A DNA stretch of 64,000 bases from Streptomyces lonarensis (GTDB taxonomy: Bacteria; Actinomycetota; Actinomycetes; Streptomycetales; Streptomycetaceae), in contig NZ_JAAVJD010000002.1 of the NCBI RefSeq assembly GCF_012033735.1, positions 1-64,000 of the forward strand. The letters are read 5' to 3'. The notes under the pieces were generated by a model. That model searched no databases. It was not told the DNA's origin and saw only the letters and a program-made list of their open reading frames with translations. Positions 44,968 to 53,622 of this stretch are shown one piece after another; position 1 is the stretch's first letter, and each line of letters begins with the position of its first letter. Made by a program: the position numbers and the translations under genes.

Positions 44968-45624
44968 TCAGACGCATTCGTCAGTCTCCGATGTGGCCGA
45001 CCACGCTGCGACCTGCCAGACCCCAGAGCCGTTCACCTTGTGAGCGAACACATAGAAGAACGACTGATCACCCTCCGGGTACTTTTCGCCGGACTCGATC
45101 TCCAACGAGTAGGAATCAGCGAAATCGGAGCAGTAAGTCGAGGTCGCCGTACCGTCGCCCCCCAGCGAGACCGAACGGTTCAGGTAGCGGAAATCCCCTC
45201 CGATGCTGTAACCGTCGTCGCGAAAGTCCGCGACCAGCTCAAGCGCGGTGATGTATCCCTCGCCCTTTGCGTAGAAGTCGAGCGCCTCAATAGCTTCCCC
45301 CCTCGTAATGGAAACGTTCAGCGCAGCGACGAATCGCTCCTGGTCGGCGAGGACTGCAAGCTCATCCGGGTCGTCGGTGTCGACGTCCTCGAACTCCTTG
45401 GTCATGTCATCCGGGAGTTTGATCTCCGGGCGGTCGATGCCGTCGTCCGGGACGTCCGTGTCGGCTTCGGCTTCCGCGTCGTCCAGCTCGTCGCCCTCCG
45501 GCGGTGCCGAGGTCTGTGCGCGCGCAATGTCGTCGTCCGGCTCGGAATCACCGCCCGAGCACGACGTCAGCAGCAGACCGGCCGTCGCCGCGGCGACGGC
45601 GGGCAGGACAAGATGACGCTTCAT
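44968..45624 (-). CDS. Paralogous lipoprotein 6 of tandem family
   Basis: From ATG 45624, 218 aa, subfamily B (DDMTKEFEDVDTDDPDELAV). Lipobox LLLTSC after MKRHLVLPAVAAATAG; acidic linker DELDDAEAEADTDVPDDGID. Core NVSITRGEAIEALDFYAKGE, ELVADFRDDGYSIGGDFRYL, STYCSDFADSYSLEIESGEK, last Cys in ETDECV. The first 40 residues are nearly identical to copy 7, so the pair duplicated recently. It lies directly downstream of the intact 351-aa gene (69 bases), and may share its mRNA. Confidence 0.8.
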   Translation of the reverse strand: MKRHLVLPAVAAATAGLLLTSCSGGDSEPDDDIARAQTSAPPEGDELDDAEAEADTDVPDDGIDRPEIKLPDDMTKEFEDVDTDDPDELAVLADQERFVAALNVSITRGEAIEALDFYAKGEGYITALELVADFRDDGYSIGGDFRYLNRSVSLGGDGTATSTYCSDFADSYSLEIESGEKYPEGDQSFFYVFAHKVNGSGVWQVAAWSATSETDECV

Positions 45625-45693
45625 GGCAACTCCCTTGTTGGGTGTGAGTACAGACCTGCGGGACGGAGGCGCACCAAGGTGGCAACGCGCCCA

Positions 45694-46749
45694 TCAGCGG
45701 ACGATGGTCTGCACTTCCTGCACCTGGACGGGCAGGGAGGAGCCGAACTCACCCGAAGGAAGATCACCGCCGCTGCCGTCGGACCCCTCCCAGCTCACCT
45801 CCCACGTCACGGTAGCGCTCAGCTCGTAACCATCCCCACCGTGCGTCGCACGGTGATAGGTGACGCCACACGGCGGCGTCTCACCCTTCCGCGCACTCGT
45901 CCACTCCGCGCCGATCACGCCGGCCGACGACACCGCACACCCGCCCGACCCCGCATGAACCGTGGCATCCGCGGTCCCCGCGTCCAGCGAAACCGACACC
46001 GGCCGCGCCGTCACCGTCGACGACAGATTCGCGTAACCGTCCAACCGCGCCGTCACCGACACCGGTTCCAATTCCGACGCCGGCAACCACACCCACGTCG
46101 CCAGGTTCACCTTCTGCGCATCAGCAGCCGGGTTCACCTCGAAGGAGAGCTCAGGAATATGCACGTGCTCATACGCCAACTCCGCCAGCACCTGGGCGTC
46201 GGGGACTCCCGAAACACTCGGCGGCGGATCGGAGTGCTCGACCCAGAGATACGACTCGTCGCTGTAGCACGCCATCGCATCTTCGGTGCCGCGAGCATTC
46301 GGATTGGTGTGGACCCCCCACCACGTACCCTCGTCCGCCCGAGCAACGTTGTGATCCTCGTATTTACCCTCCGGCCCGTAGAGCTTCTTGTGGTCCTGCC
46401 TCAGGTCGGATGTAAAACCGGGAGCCTCAGTCTTCTCCGCCATTGGCAACACATGACCGGTCCACCACTTCTTGAACTCCTCGGCGGTCCACTTCGGAGC
46501 GAAGTAGCAGGCCGGGGGCTCCCACAATGTCTTCACCGGGCTCATCTGACCTGCGCCTGACGCGTCGCCGCCTTCCACAATGACCCCGACGAACGACGCC
46601 TCTGCGGAGAGCACGCCCCCATCGTGGCCCGCGGCACTCTCTCTCGACCTGTCGAGAAAGTTATCTGAGGACTGGGCCCAGGCTGCGTGAACGGGAACGC
46701 ACAGAACTGCAGATACTACGAGAAAAACCCCCGCGCCCCTCAGTCGCAC
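45694..46749 (-). CDS. 351-aa secreted protein, partner of the lipoprotein family
   Basis: I do not recognise the family. GTG 46749 overlaps the end of lipoprotein 7 by ten bases, so translation is coupled. A signal peptide (VFLVVSAVLCVPVHAAWA) is followed by a secreted protein with many Trp: WEPPACYFAPKWTAEEFKKW, DEGTWWGVHTNPNARGTEDA, SYLWVEHSDPPPSVSGVPDA. The C-terminal half is beta-rich with repeated VTARLDGYANLSSTVTARPV, and it ends DLPSGEFGSSLPVQVQEVQT. It likely acts outside the membrane together with the neighbouring lipoproteins; two broken copies elsewhere in the array show that the pair was duplicated as a unit. Confidence 0.7.
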   Translation of the reverse strand: MRLRGAGVFLVVSAVLCVPVHAAWAQSSDNFLDRSRESAAGHDGGVLSAEASFVGVIVEGGDASGAGQMSPVKTLWEPPACYFAPKWTAEEFKKWWTGHVLPMAEKTEAPGFTSDLRQDHKKLYGPEGKYEDHNVARADEGTWWGVHTNPNARGTEDAMACYSDESYLWVEHSDPPPSVSGVPDAQVLAELAYEHVHIPELSFEVNPAADAQKVNLATWVWLPASELEPVSVTARLDGYANLSSTVTARPVSVSLDAGTADATVHAGSGGCAVSSAGVIGAEWTSARKGETPPCGVTYHRATHGGDGYELSATVTWEVSWEGSDGSGGDLPSGEFGSSLPVQVQEVQTIVR

Positions 46750-47408
46750 GAGTCACCACCAGAGGCGGCAGTCCAGGAATCGACCTGCCAGACCCCGGCA
46801 TCGTTGAGCACGTGCCGGAACGAATAGAGGCCCTGCTCATCGCCGTCCGGAAATTCTTCTCCGGTCTCCAGGTCGATCGAATAAGCATCGGAGAAGTCAA
46901 CACAGTAGGAGGATGTCGCCATGCTATCCTCACGCATCGTCACAGACCTGTTGTAGTAACGAGTGGATCCACCAACTCGATAGCCGTCCTCGTGGAAGCC
47001 CGTAACCAGGTCCAGTGCGCTGGCATAGCCTTCGCCGGTCGCATAGAACTCGAGCGCGGGGCCCACTTCTCCGGCAGCGATCGCCTCATCCACAGCTGAG
47101 GCGTAGCGGGCCTGATCGGCGAGGACGGCAAGCTCGTCCGGGTCGTCGGTGTCGACGTCCTCGAACTCCTTGGTCATGTCCTCCGGGAGTTCGATCACCG
47201 GGCGGTCGATGCCGTCGTCCGGGGCGTCCGTGTCGGCTTCGGCGTCCGCGTCGTCCTCCGGCTCCTCCGGCTCGTCGTCCTCCGGTGGTGCCGAGGTCTG
47301 TGCGCCTGCGATGTCGTCGTCCGGCTCGGAGTCCCCGCCGGAGCACGACGTCAGCAGCAGACCGGCCGTCGCCGCGGCGACGACGGGCAGGACAAGGTGG
47401 CGCTTCAT
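46740..47408 (-). CDS. Paralogous lipoprotein 7 of tandem family
   Basis: From ATG 47408, 222 aa, subfamily B. Lipobox LLLTSC after MKRHLVLPVVAAATAG; linker EPEEPEDDADAEADTDAPDD. Core: EDMTKEFEDVDTDDPDELAV, YASAVDEAIAAGEVGPALEF, VTGFHEDGYRVGGSTRYYNR, SSYCVDFSDAYSIDLETGEE, and WTAASGGDSCD at the end. The Cys pair (YCVDF and DSCD) fits a disulfide. First gene of the pair with the 351-aa secreted protein. CACGCTACCGA at 47,461-47,471 upstream reads TCGGTAGCGTG on the coding strand, with TAGCGT as a possible -10. Confidence 0.85.
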   Translation of the reverse strand: MKRHLVLPVVAAATAGLLLTSCSGGDSEPDDDIAGAQTSAPPEDDEPEEPEDDADAEADTDAPDDGIDRPVIELPEDMTKEFEDVDTDDPDELAVLADQARYASAVDEAIAAGEVGPALEFYATGEGYASALDLVTGFHEDGYRVGGSTRYYNRSVTMREDSMATSSYCVDFSDAYSIDLETGEEFPDGDEQGLYSFRHVLNDAGVWQVDSWTAASGGDSCD

Positions 47409-47556
47409 AGCGGTAACTCCCCCAACAACACGACAACGGAACAGCGGATCGACGTCACAGCACGCTACCGACCCGCGACCCGACCGGCCAGACGCACCCC
47501 GTACCGAACGCGTCACAAGCCGCCCACTCCGCCACCAACCCCACCACCAGGACACG

Positions 47557-47602
47557 CACGACGGGCCGGACACGCGCTGTCGCGCGTGTCCGGCCCGTCG
47601 TG
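47557..47602. terminator. Perfect 21-bp hairpin terminator
   Basis: CACGACGGGCCGGACACGCG plus C (47557-47577) pairs without mismatch with the inverse at 47582-47602, closing a four-base TGTC loop. It follows the alaS stop on the minus strand and shields the lipoprotein array from alaS readthrough. Confidence 0.85.
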
Positions 47603-47630
47603 GTTCAGGGTCGGTCGAGAACTCCTGCCG

Positions 47631-50276
47631 TCAGCCCAGCAGCCCCGGCAGTCCGTCGAGGGTGGTGGCGAGGTCGGCCGCGGGGATGCCGCCGCCTTGG
47701 GCCACGTCGGCGCTGCCGCCGCCGCGCCCACCGAGCAGCCCCTTGACGACGTCGGCAGCGGACCGGCCGGCCTCCTTGGCCGCCTTGTTGACGGCGACGA
47801 CCACGACGCCCTTGGGCCCGGCGCCCGCACCGACCACAGCCACACCCGGGGTGCGCTCGGGCAGCCGGTCGCGGATGGCGAGGGCCAGTTCGCGGGCACT
47901 GCCGCCGTCACCGTCGATGGTGGTGGTGACGGCGAGGGTGCCGGCGATGTCCCGTGCTGCGGCGGCCAGTTCGGTGGCGCGCCCCATGGACTCCTTGCGG
48001 CGCAGCTCGTTGATGGTGCGGTCGGCGGTCTTCAGCCGCTCCAGCAGCACACCGACGCGTTCGGTGAGCTGCTCGCGGGGCGCCTGGAGCTGCTCGGCGA
48101 GCTGGGCGACGAGGTCGCGCTCGCGCGCCAGGTAGGCGAAGCCCTCGACGCCGACGGCCGCTTCGACGCGGCGCATGCCGGCGCCGACGGACGCCTCGCC
48201 GGTGAGGGCGATGGTGCCGACCTGCGAGGCGTGCTGGACGTGGGTGCCGCCGCAGAGTTCACGGGACCAGGCGCCGCCGATCTCGACGACGCGGACCTTC
48301 TCGCCGTAGGTCTCGCCGAACAGCGCGAGCGCACCGAGTTCCTTGGCCTCGGCGAGCGGCATCCACCGCACGCCGACCGGCAGGTCCTGGCGCAGCGCGC
48401 GGTTGGCGGCCTCCTCGACCTCGGAGCGGACGGTCGGGGAGAGCGCCCCGCGCCAGGGGAAGTCCAGGCGGAGGTAGCCGGGCCGGTTGTAGGAGCCGGC
48501 CTGGAGCGCGGCCGGGCCGAGGATCTGCCGGAGGGCGGCGTGCAGCACGTGGGTGCCGGAGTGGGCCTGGCGGGCGCCGGTGCGCCACTCGGCGTCGACC
48601 GCGGCGCGTACGGTGTCGCCGGGGGCGAGTTCACCGGCGGTGACGCGCACCTGGTGGACGACGAGCCCGGGGAGGGCGCGCTGCACGTCGAGGACCTCGG
48701 CCTCGGCGGAGGTGCCGGTCAGGCGGCCGGCGTCGGAGTCCTGGCCGCCGGACTCGGCGTAGAACGGGGTGCGGTCCAGCACGACGGTGACGATGTCGCC
48801 GGCGGTGGCGACGGGCAGCGGCCCGGCGGGGCCGAGGAGGGCGAGGACCGTGGACTCGGTCTCCAGCGCCTCGTAGGCGACCCAGTCGGTGGGGCCGTTG
48901 GCGTCGAGCACGGTGCGGAGCGCGGCGGTGTCGGCGGCCCCGGCCTTGCGGTTGCGGGCGTCGGCGCGGGCGCGTTCCCGCTGTTCGGCCATGAGGGCGG
49001 CGAACCCGTCGCGGTCGACCTCGACGCCCTGTTCGGCGGCCATCTCCAGGGTGAGGTCGATGGGGAAGCCGTAGGTGTCGTGGAGGAGGAACGCCTGGGC
49101 GCCGGCGAGGGTGCTGCCGCCGTCGGCCTTGGTCTTCTCGACGGCGGTGTCGAGGACGGTGGTGCCCTGCTTGAGGGTCTTGCGGAAGGCGTCCTCCTCG
49201 CCGTAGGCCTGCTGTGAGATGCGCTCGAACTCCTCGGCCAGCTCGGGGTAGCTGGGCGACATGCAGTCGCGGGCGACGGGGAGCAGCTCGGGCAGGGCCG
49301 GGTCCTGGTAGCCGAGGAGGCGGGTGGCGCGGACGGCGCGGCGCAGGATGCGGCGCAGCACGTAGCCGCGGCCCTCGTTGCCGGGGGCGGTGCCGTCGGC
49401 GAGGAGCATCAGGCCGGTGCGGACGTGGTCGGCGATGACGCGGAGCCGGACGTCGTTCTCATGGTCGGCGCCGTAGCGGACGCCGGTGAGCTTGGCGGCG
49501 TGGTCGAGGATGGGCCGCGTCTCGTCGATCTCGTAGAGGTTGTCGACGCCCTGGAGGAGGCTGGCCATGCGCTCCAGGCCCATGCCGGTGTCGATGTTGC
49601 GGCGCGGGAGTTCGCCGAGGATCGGGAACCCGGACTTGCCGGGGCCCGCGCCGCGCTCGTACTGCATGAAGACGAGGTTCCAGAACTCCATGTACCGGTC
49701 CTCGTCCACCTCCGGGCCGCCGGCGGGCCCGTAGGCGGGTCCGCGGTCGTAGTACAGCTCGGAGCAGGGGCCGCAGGGTCCGGGGACGCCCATGGACCAG
49801 AAGTTGTCCTCGTCGCCGCGGGCGACGATGCGGTCGTCGGGCAGGCCGGAGACGCGGCGCCAGATCTCGCGGGACTCGTCGTCGCTGTGGTGGACGGTGG
49901 CCCAGATGCGGTCGGGGTCAAGGCCGTAGCCGCCCTGGTCCTGGGGGTTGGTGGACAGCTCCCAGGCGAACCGGATGGCGTCCTCCTTGAAGTAGTCGCC
50001 GAAGGAGAAGTTGCCGTTCATCTGGAAGAACGAACCGTGGCGCGTGGTCTTGCCGACCTCCTCGATGTCGAGGGTGCGCACGCACTTCTGGACGCTGGTG
50101 GCGCGGTCCCACGGCGGGGTGGCCTCGCCGGTGAAGTAGGGCTTGAAGGGCACCATGCCGGCGTTGATGAAGAGGAGGGTGGGGTCCGGCGTCGGCAGCG
50201 GGGCGCTGGCGACGCGGTGGTGGCCGCGCTCGGCGAAGTAGTCCAGGAATCGGCGGCGGATCTCAGCGGTACGCAA
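47631..50276 (-). CDS. alaS: Alanyl-tRNA synthetase
   Basis: An 881-aa class II enzyme of normal length. N-terminal aminoacylation domain: RRRFLDYFAERGHHRVASAP, LLFINAGMVPFKPYFTGEAT, KTTRHGSFFQMNGNFSFGDY. Editing domain zinc motif HSGTHVLHAAL with the C-GGTH-V counterpart (RELCGGTHVQHASQVG). The C-Ala domain has the Gly-rich end GGRGGGSADVAQGGG. It charges tRNA-Ala and edits Ser/Gly errors. ATG 50276. Downstream of tsaD (gap 52 bases, same strand), so likely one operon. Its context is not the one I know for the main alaS of Streptomyces; a second copy is possible. Confidence 0.95.
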   Translation of the reverse strand: MRTAEIRRRFLDYFAERGHHRVASAPLPTPDPTLLFINAGMVPFKPYFTGEATPPWDRATSVQKCVRTLDIEEVGKTTRHGSFFQMNGNFSFGDYFKEDAIRFAWELSTNPQDQGGYGLDPDRIWATVHHSDDESREIWRRVSGLPDDRIVARGDEDNFWSMGVPGPCGPCSELYYDRGPAYGPAGGPEVDEDRYMEFWNLVFMQYERGAGPGKSGFPILGELPRRNIDTGMGLERMASLLQGVDNLYEIDETRPILDHAAKLTGVRYGADHENDVRLRVIADHVRTGLMLLADGTAPGNEGRGYVLRRILRRAVRATRLLGYQDPALPELLPVARDCMSPSYPELAEEFERISQQAYGEEDAFRKTLKQGTTVLDTAVEKTKADGGSTLAGAQAFLLHDTYGFPIDLTLEMAAEQGVEVDRDGFAALMAEQRERARADARNRKAGAADTAALRTVLDANGPTDWVAYEALETESTVLALLGPAGPLPVATAGDIVTVVLDRTPFYAESGGQDSDAGRLTGTSAEAEVLDVQRALPGLVVHQVRVTAGELAPGDTVRAAVDAEWRTGARQAHSGTHVLHAALRQILGPAALQAGSYNRPGYLRLDFPWRGALSPTVRSEVEEAANRALRQDLPVGVRWMPLAEAKELGALALFGETYGEKVRVVEIGGAWSRELCGGTHVQHASQVGTIALTGEASVGAGMRRVEAAVGVEGFAYLARERDLVAQLAEQLQAPREQLTERVGVLLERLKTADRTINELRRKESMGRATELAAAARDIAGTLAVTTTIDGDGGSARELALAIRDRLPERTPGVAVVGAGAGPKGVVVVAVNKAAKEAGRSAADVVKGLLGGRGGGSADVAQGGGIPAADLATTLDGLPGLLG

Positions 50277-50328
50277 GGGATGCTCCGGGCGTCTGCGGGT
50301 CGGGGGGATCGGGCGGGCGGCGGCGGGG

Positions 50329-51408
50329 TCAGGCCGCCGCGGAGGCGGGTGTGCGTGCCGCGGGGGTGAGCGCCGCGTAGGTGAGGGGCGCGGAGGGGTC
50401 GATCGACAGGTCGAGCGGTGCGGGTTCGGCGCCGGAGCGGACGAGGAGGTCGCCGACGGCGGCGATCATCGCGCCGTTGTCGGTGCACAGGCCCAGCGGG
50501 GGGACGCGCAGGGTGATGCCGGCGGATCGGCAGCGCTGCTCGGCGAGTTCGCGGACCCGGGAGTTGGCGGCGACGCCGCCGACGACGACGAGGGTGGAGA
50601 CGTCGTGCTCGCGGCAGGCGTCGACGGCCTTGCGGGTGAGGACGTCGGCGACCGCTTCCTGGAGGGAGGCGGCGCCGTCGGCGACGGGGAGGTCGCGTCC
50701 TTCGGCGCGGTGCTGCTCGGACCAGCGGGCGGCGGCGGTCTTCAGGCCGGAGAAGGAGAAGGCGAAGCGGTGCCGTTCGTCGCGGGTGCCGGTGAGGGGG
50801 CGGGGGAAGGCGACGGCCTTCCGGTTGCCGTCGCGGGCGGCGCGGTCGATGGCGGGGCCGCCGGGGTAGGGCAGGCCGAAGACGCGGGCGACCTTGTCGA
50901 AGCACTCGCCGGCGGCGTCGTCGAGCGTGTCGCCGAGGTGGAGGATCGGATCGCGGACGAGGTCGCGGACGAGGAGCAGCGAGGTGTGGCCGCCCGAGAC
51001 GATCAGCACCATGCAGGGTTCCGGCAGCGGGCCGTGTTCCAGGGTGTCGGCGGCGACGTGCCCGGCGAGGTGGTGCACGCCGTAGAGGGGGACGTCGAGC
51101 GCGTAGGCGATGCCCTTGGCGCCGGCGAGGCCGACCTGGAGGGCGCCGGAGAGGCCGGGTCCGGTGGTGACGGCGACCGCGCCGATGTCGGACATGGTGA
51201 GCCCGGCCCGGTCGAGCGCCTGCTGGACGACCGGGTTGAAGGAGTGGACGTGTGCGCGGGCGGCGATCTCGGGGACGACACCGCCGTAGCGGGCGTGTTC
51301 GGCCATGCTGGAGGCGACGGCGTGGCCGAGCAGCTTGCCGTCCCGCACCAGTCCGGCGCCCGTCTCGTCACAGGACGATTCGATGCCCAGCACCACGCGA
51401 CCTTGCAT
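50329..51408 (-). CDS. tsaD: tRNA N6-adenosine threonylcarbamoyltransferase
   Basis: From ATG 51408 (ATG 51414 is too close to GGAGGA), 359 aa. ASKHA ATPase fold: [19 protein letters not shown], the metal-binding pair [11 protein letters not shown] preceded by [20 protein letters not shown], phosphate loop [11 protein letters not shown], and [12 protein letters not shown]. TsaD makes t6A37 on tRNAs that read ANN codons, together with TsaB and TsaE. TsaB and TsaE are not in this window. It starts an operon with alaS; both are translation-fidelity functions. Confidence 0.95.
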   Translation of the reverse strand: MQGRVVLGIESSCDETGAGLVRDGKLLGHAVASSMAEHARYGGVVPEIAARAHVHSFNPVVQQALDRAGLTMSDIGAVAVTTGPGLSGALQVGLAGAKGIAYALDVPLYGVHHLAGHVAADTLEHGPLPEPCMVLIVSGGHTSLLLVRDLVRDPILHLGDTLDDAAGECFDKVARVFGLPYPGGPAIDRAARDGNRKAVAFPRPLTGTRDERHRFAFSFSGLKTAAARWSEQHRAEGRDLPVADGAASLQEAVADVLTRKAVDACREHDVSTLVVVGGVAANSRVRELAEQRCRSAGITLRVPPLGLCTDNGAMIAAVGDLLVRSGAEPAPLDLSIDPSAPLTYAALTPAARTPASAAA

Positions 51409-51852
51409 GTCCATTCCTCCGTGCTTGCCTGAGGCATTCAGAGTAGAGCGCCCGGCGTGTCCGACGCACACCGATAGCCGAGCCCGCCTCGGGGCGGACG
51501 GGTCGGGACGCGGGGGAGGACGGCGGCGCGCGGTGGGCGGGGGCGCGGGCCGGGGCGGGCCGGGCGCGGTGCGGCGGGGGTGCAGGGCGGCCGGCGGCGC
51601 GCCGGGGTGGTTGACGGGGGGCCGGTCCGTGGGGGCGCCCGGCCTGTGGTTGCACCGGGTGCCGCGATGCGGCGGCACCCGGTGCGGGCGGAGTGCTGGT
51701 CCGGCCGGGTTTCCCCTCGTCCCCCTCGTTGCGGGGTTGGCCGGTCCGCGACAGCTGCCGGTCGGCGCTCCGGTGAGCGGGGGCGACCGACCGGAATTCG
51801 ATGGCTCCGCCCTCTTGCTGGCACGCAGTGCCACTGTCACAGTTGAGAGCAG

Positions 51853-51882
51853 CGCATCACAGATGAGCAGAGCCGTGATGCG
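51853..51882. promoter_or_regulatory. Inverted repeat upstream of isocitrate lyase
   Basis: CGCATCAC (51853-51860) and GTGATGCG (51875-51882) form a perfect 8-bp inverted repeat with a 14-base spacer, 156 bases before the aceA start. The spacing suits a dimeric repressor or activator. The RamB/PrpR-like regulator in the window is one possible ligand, but these boxes do not resemble its TGCGAAA motif. Confidence 0.4.
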
Positions 51883-52037
51883 CGATGCTCCGCCGCGCCA
51901 ACAGCGGCCGCCTCGCGGTCACCATCACCGCCGACACCGCCGTCGGCGAACGGAACGGCACAGCCCGCCACGCCCCCGCACCGCCCGTCGACACCCCCGC
52001 GGCGCCCCACGCGCCGCCGCGACCACCGGGAGACGCC

Positions 52038-53426
52038 ATGGCCCAGCACCAGCAGCCCCTCCACCCCCTCCGGACGCTCCGCAACGGCCACGCGCCGGGC
52101 GCCGCACCAGCACCCGCGCCGGCCACCGCGCCCGCGGGCAGCGCGGCGCACGGCGCGGGCCCGCACGCCGACGAACTCGCCGTACGGTGGCGCACCGACC
52201 CCCGCTGGCACGGCATCACCCGCGACTACACCCCCGAGGACGTCCTGCGGCTCTCCGGCTCGGTGCGCGAGGAGCACACCCTCGCCCGCCGGGGTGCGGA
52301 ACGCCTGTGGCGCCAGCTCCACGAACTCGACTACGTGCACGCCCTCGGCGCGATGACCGGCGGCCAGGCGGTCCAACAGGTCCGGGCCGGCCTCCAGGCC
52401 GTCTACCTCTCCGGCTGGCAGGTCGCGGCGGACGCCAACCAGGCCGGCCAGACCTACCCCGACCAGAGCCTCTACCCCGCCAACTCGGTGCCGCAGGTGG
52501 TCCGCCGCATCAACAACGCGCTGCTGCGCGCCGACGGCATCGCCGTCGCCGAGGGCGGCGGCGACACCACCGACTGGCTGGTGCCGATCGTCGCCGACGC
52601 CGAGGCGGGTTTCGGCGGACCGCTCAACGCCTTCGAGCTGACCAAGGCGCTCATCGCGGCAGGCGCCGCCGGCATCCACTACGAGGACCAGCTCGCCAGC
52701 GAGAAGAAGTGCGGCCACCTCGGCGGCAAGGTGCTGGTGCCGACCTCGCAGCACATCCGCACCCTCAACGCCGCCCGGCTGGCCGCGGACGTCTCCGACG
52801 TCCCCACGCTGGTGGTCGCCCGCACCGACGCGCTGGCGGCGAACCTGCTGACCACCGACGTGGACGAACGCGACGCCCGGTTCACCACCGGAGAACGCAC
52901 CGCCGAGGGCTTCTACCGGGTGCGGCCCGGCATGGCGCCGGTGATCTCCCGCGGCCTGGCGTACGCGCCCTACGCCGACCTGCTCTGGATGGAGACCGGC
53001 ACCCCCGACCTGGCACAGGCCCGCGAGTTCGCCGAGGCGATACACGCCGAGTTCCCCGACCGGATGCTCGCCTACAACTGCTCGCCGTCGTTCAACTGGC
53101 GGGCCGCGCTGGACGACGACAGCATCGCGGCCTTCCAGCGGGAACTGGGCGCCATGGGCTACCGGTTCCAGTTCATCACCCTGGCAGGGTTCCACTCCCT
53201 CAACCACGGCATGTTCGACCTCGCACGCGGTTACGCACGCTCCGGGATGACCGCCTATGTCGATCTCCAGGAGCGGGAGTTCGCCAGCCAACGCGACGGC
53301 TTCACCGCCGTCCGGCACCAACGCGAGGTCGGGACCGGCTACTTCGACCTCGTCGCCTCCGCCCTCAATCCGGCCGCGGAGACGCTCGCGCTGCGGGGCT
53401 CCACCGAGGAGCAGCAGTTCCACTGA
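52038..53426 (+). CDS. aceA: Isocitrate lyase
   Basis: From ATG 52038, 462 aa. Family signature [14 protein letters not shown] with the catalytic Cys, substrate-binding [10 protein letters not shown] and [15 protein letters not shown], and the closing [19 protein letters not shown]. It splits isocitrate to glyoxylate and succinate, the first step of the glyoxylate shunt. The N-terminus has an Ala/Pro-rich extension ([15 protein letters not shown]) not needed for activity. The malate synthase-like gene follows in the same direction 197 bases on. Confidence 0.95.
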   Translation: MAQHQQPLHPLRTLRNGHAPGAAPAPAPATAPAGSAAHGAGPHADELAVRWRTDPRWHGITRDYTPEDVLRLSGSVREEHTLARRGAERLWRQLHELDYVHALGAMTGGQAVQQVRAGLQAVYLSGWQVAADANQAGQTYPDQSLYPANSVPQVVRRINNALLRADGIAVAEGGGDTTDWLVPIVADAEAGFGGPLNAFELTKALIAAGAAGIHYEDQLASEKKCGHLGGKVLVPTSQHIRTLNAARLAADVSDVPTLVVARTDALAANLLTTDVDERDARFTTGERTAEGFYRVRPGMAPVISRGLAYAPYADLLWMETGTPDLAQAREFAEAIHAEFPDRMLAYNCSPSFNWRAALDDDSIAAFQRELGAMGYRFQFITLAGFHSLNHGMFDLARGYARSGMTAYVDLQEREFASQRDGFTAVRHQREVGTGYFDLVASALNPAAETLALRGSTEEQQFH

Positions 53427-53622
53427 GCTTGGCGTTCAACCGGGGCGCCGCCCCTGCTCCACCTGGGCGGGGAGCGGCCGCTCACCGACGCCTCGGCGCG
53501 GCATGCCTCGCCGGCCGCGTTCCCCCACCGCTCGACCCCGCCCCGGGCCCGTCGCCCGGGGCGGGCCGCCGGCACGGACCGCTCGGCCCGTCCCCTCCGC
53601 TCCCCGCCCCCCGGGAGGACCC

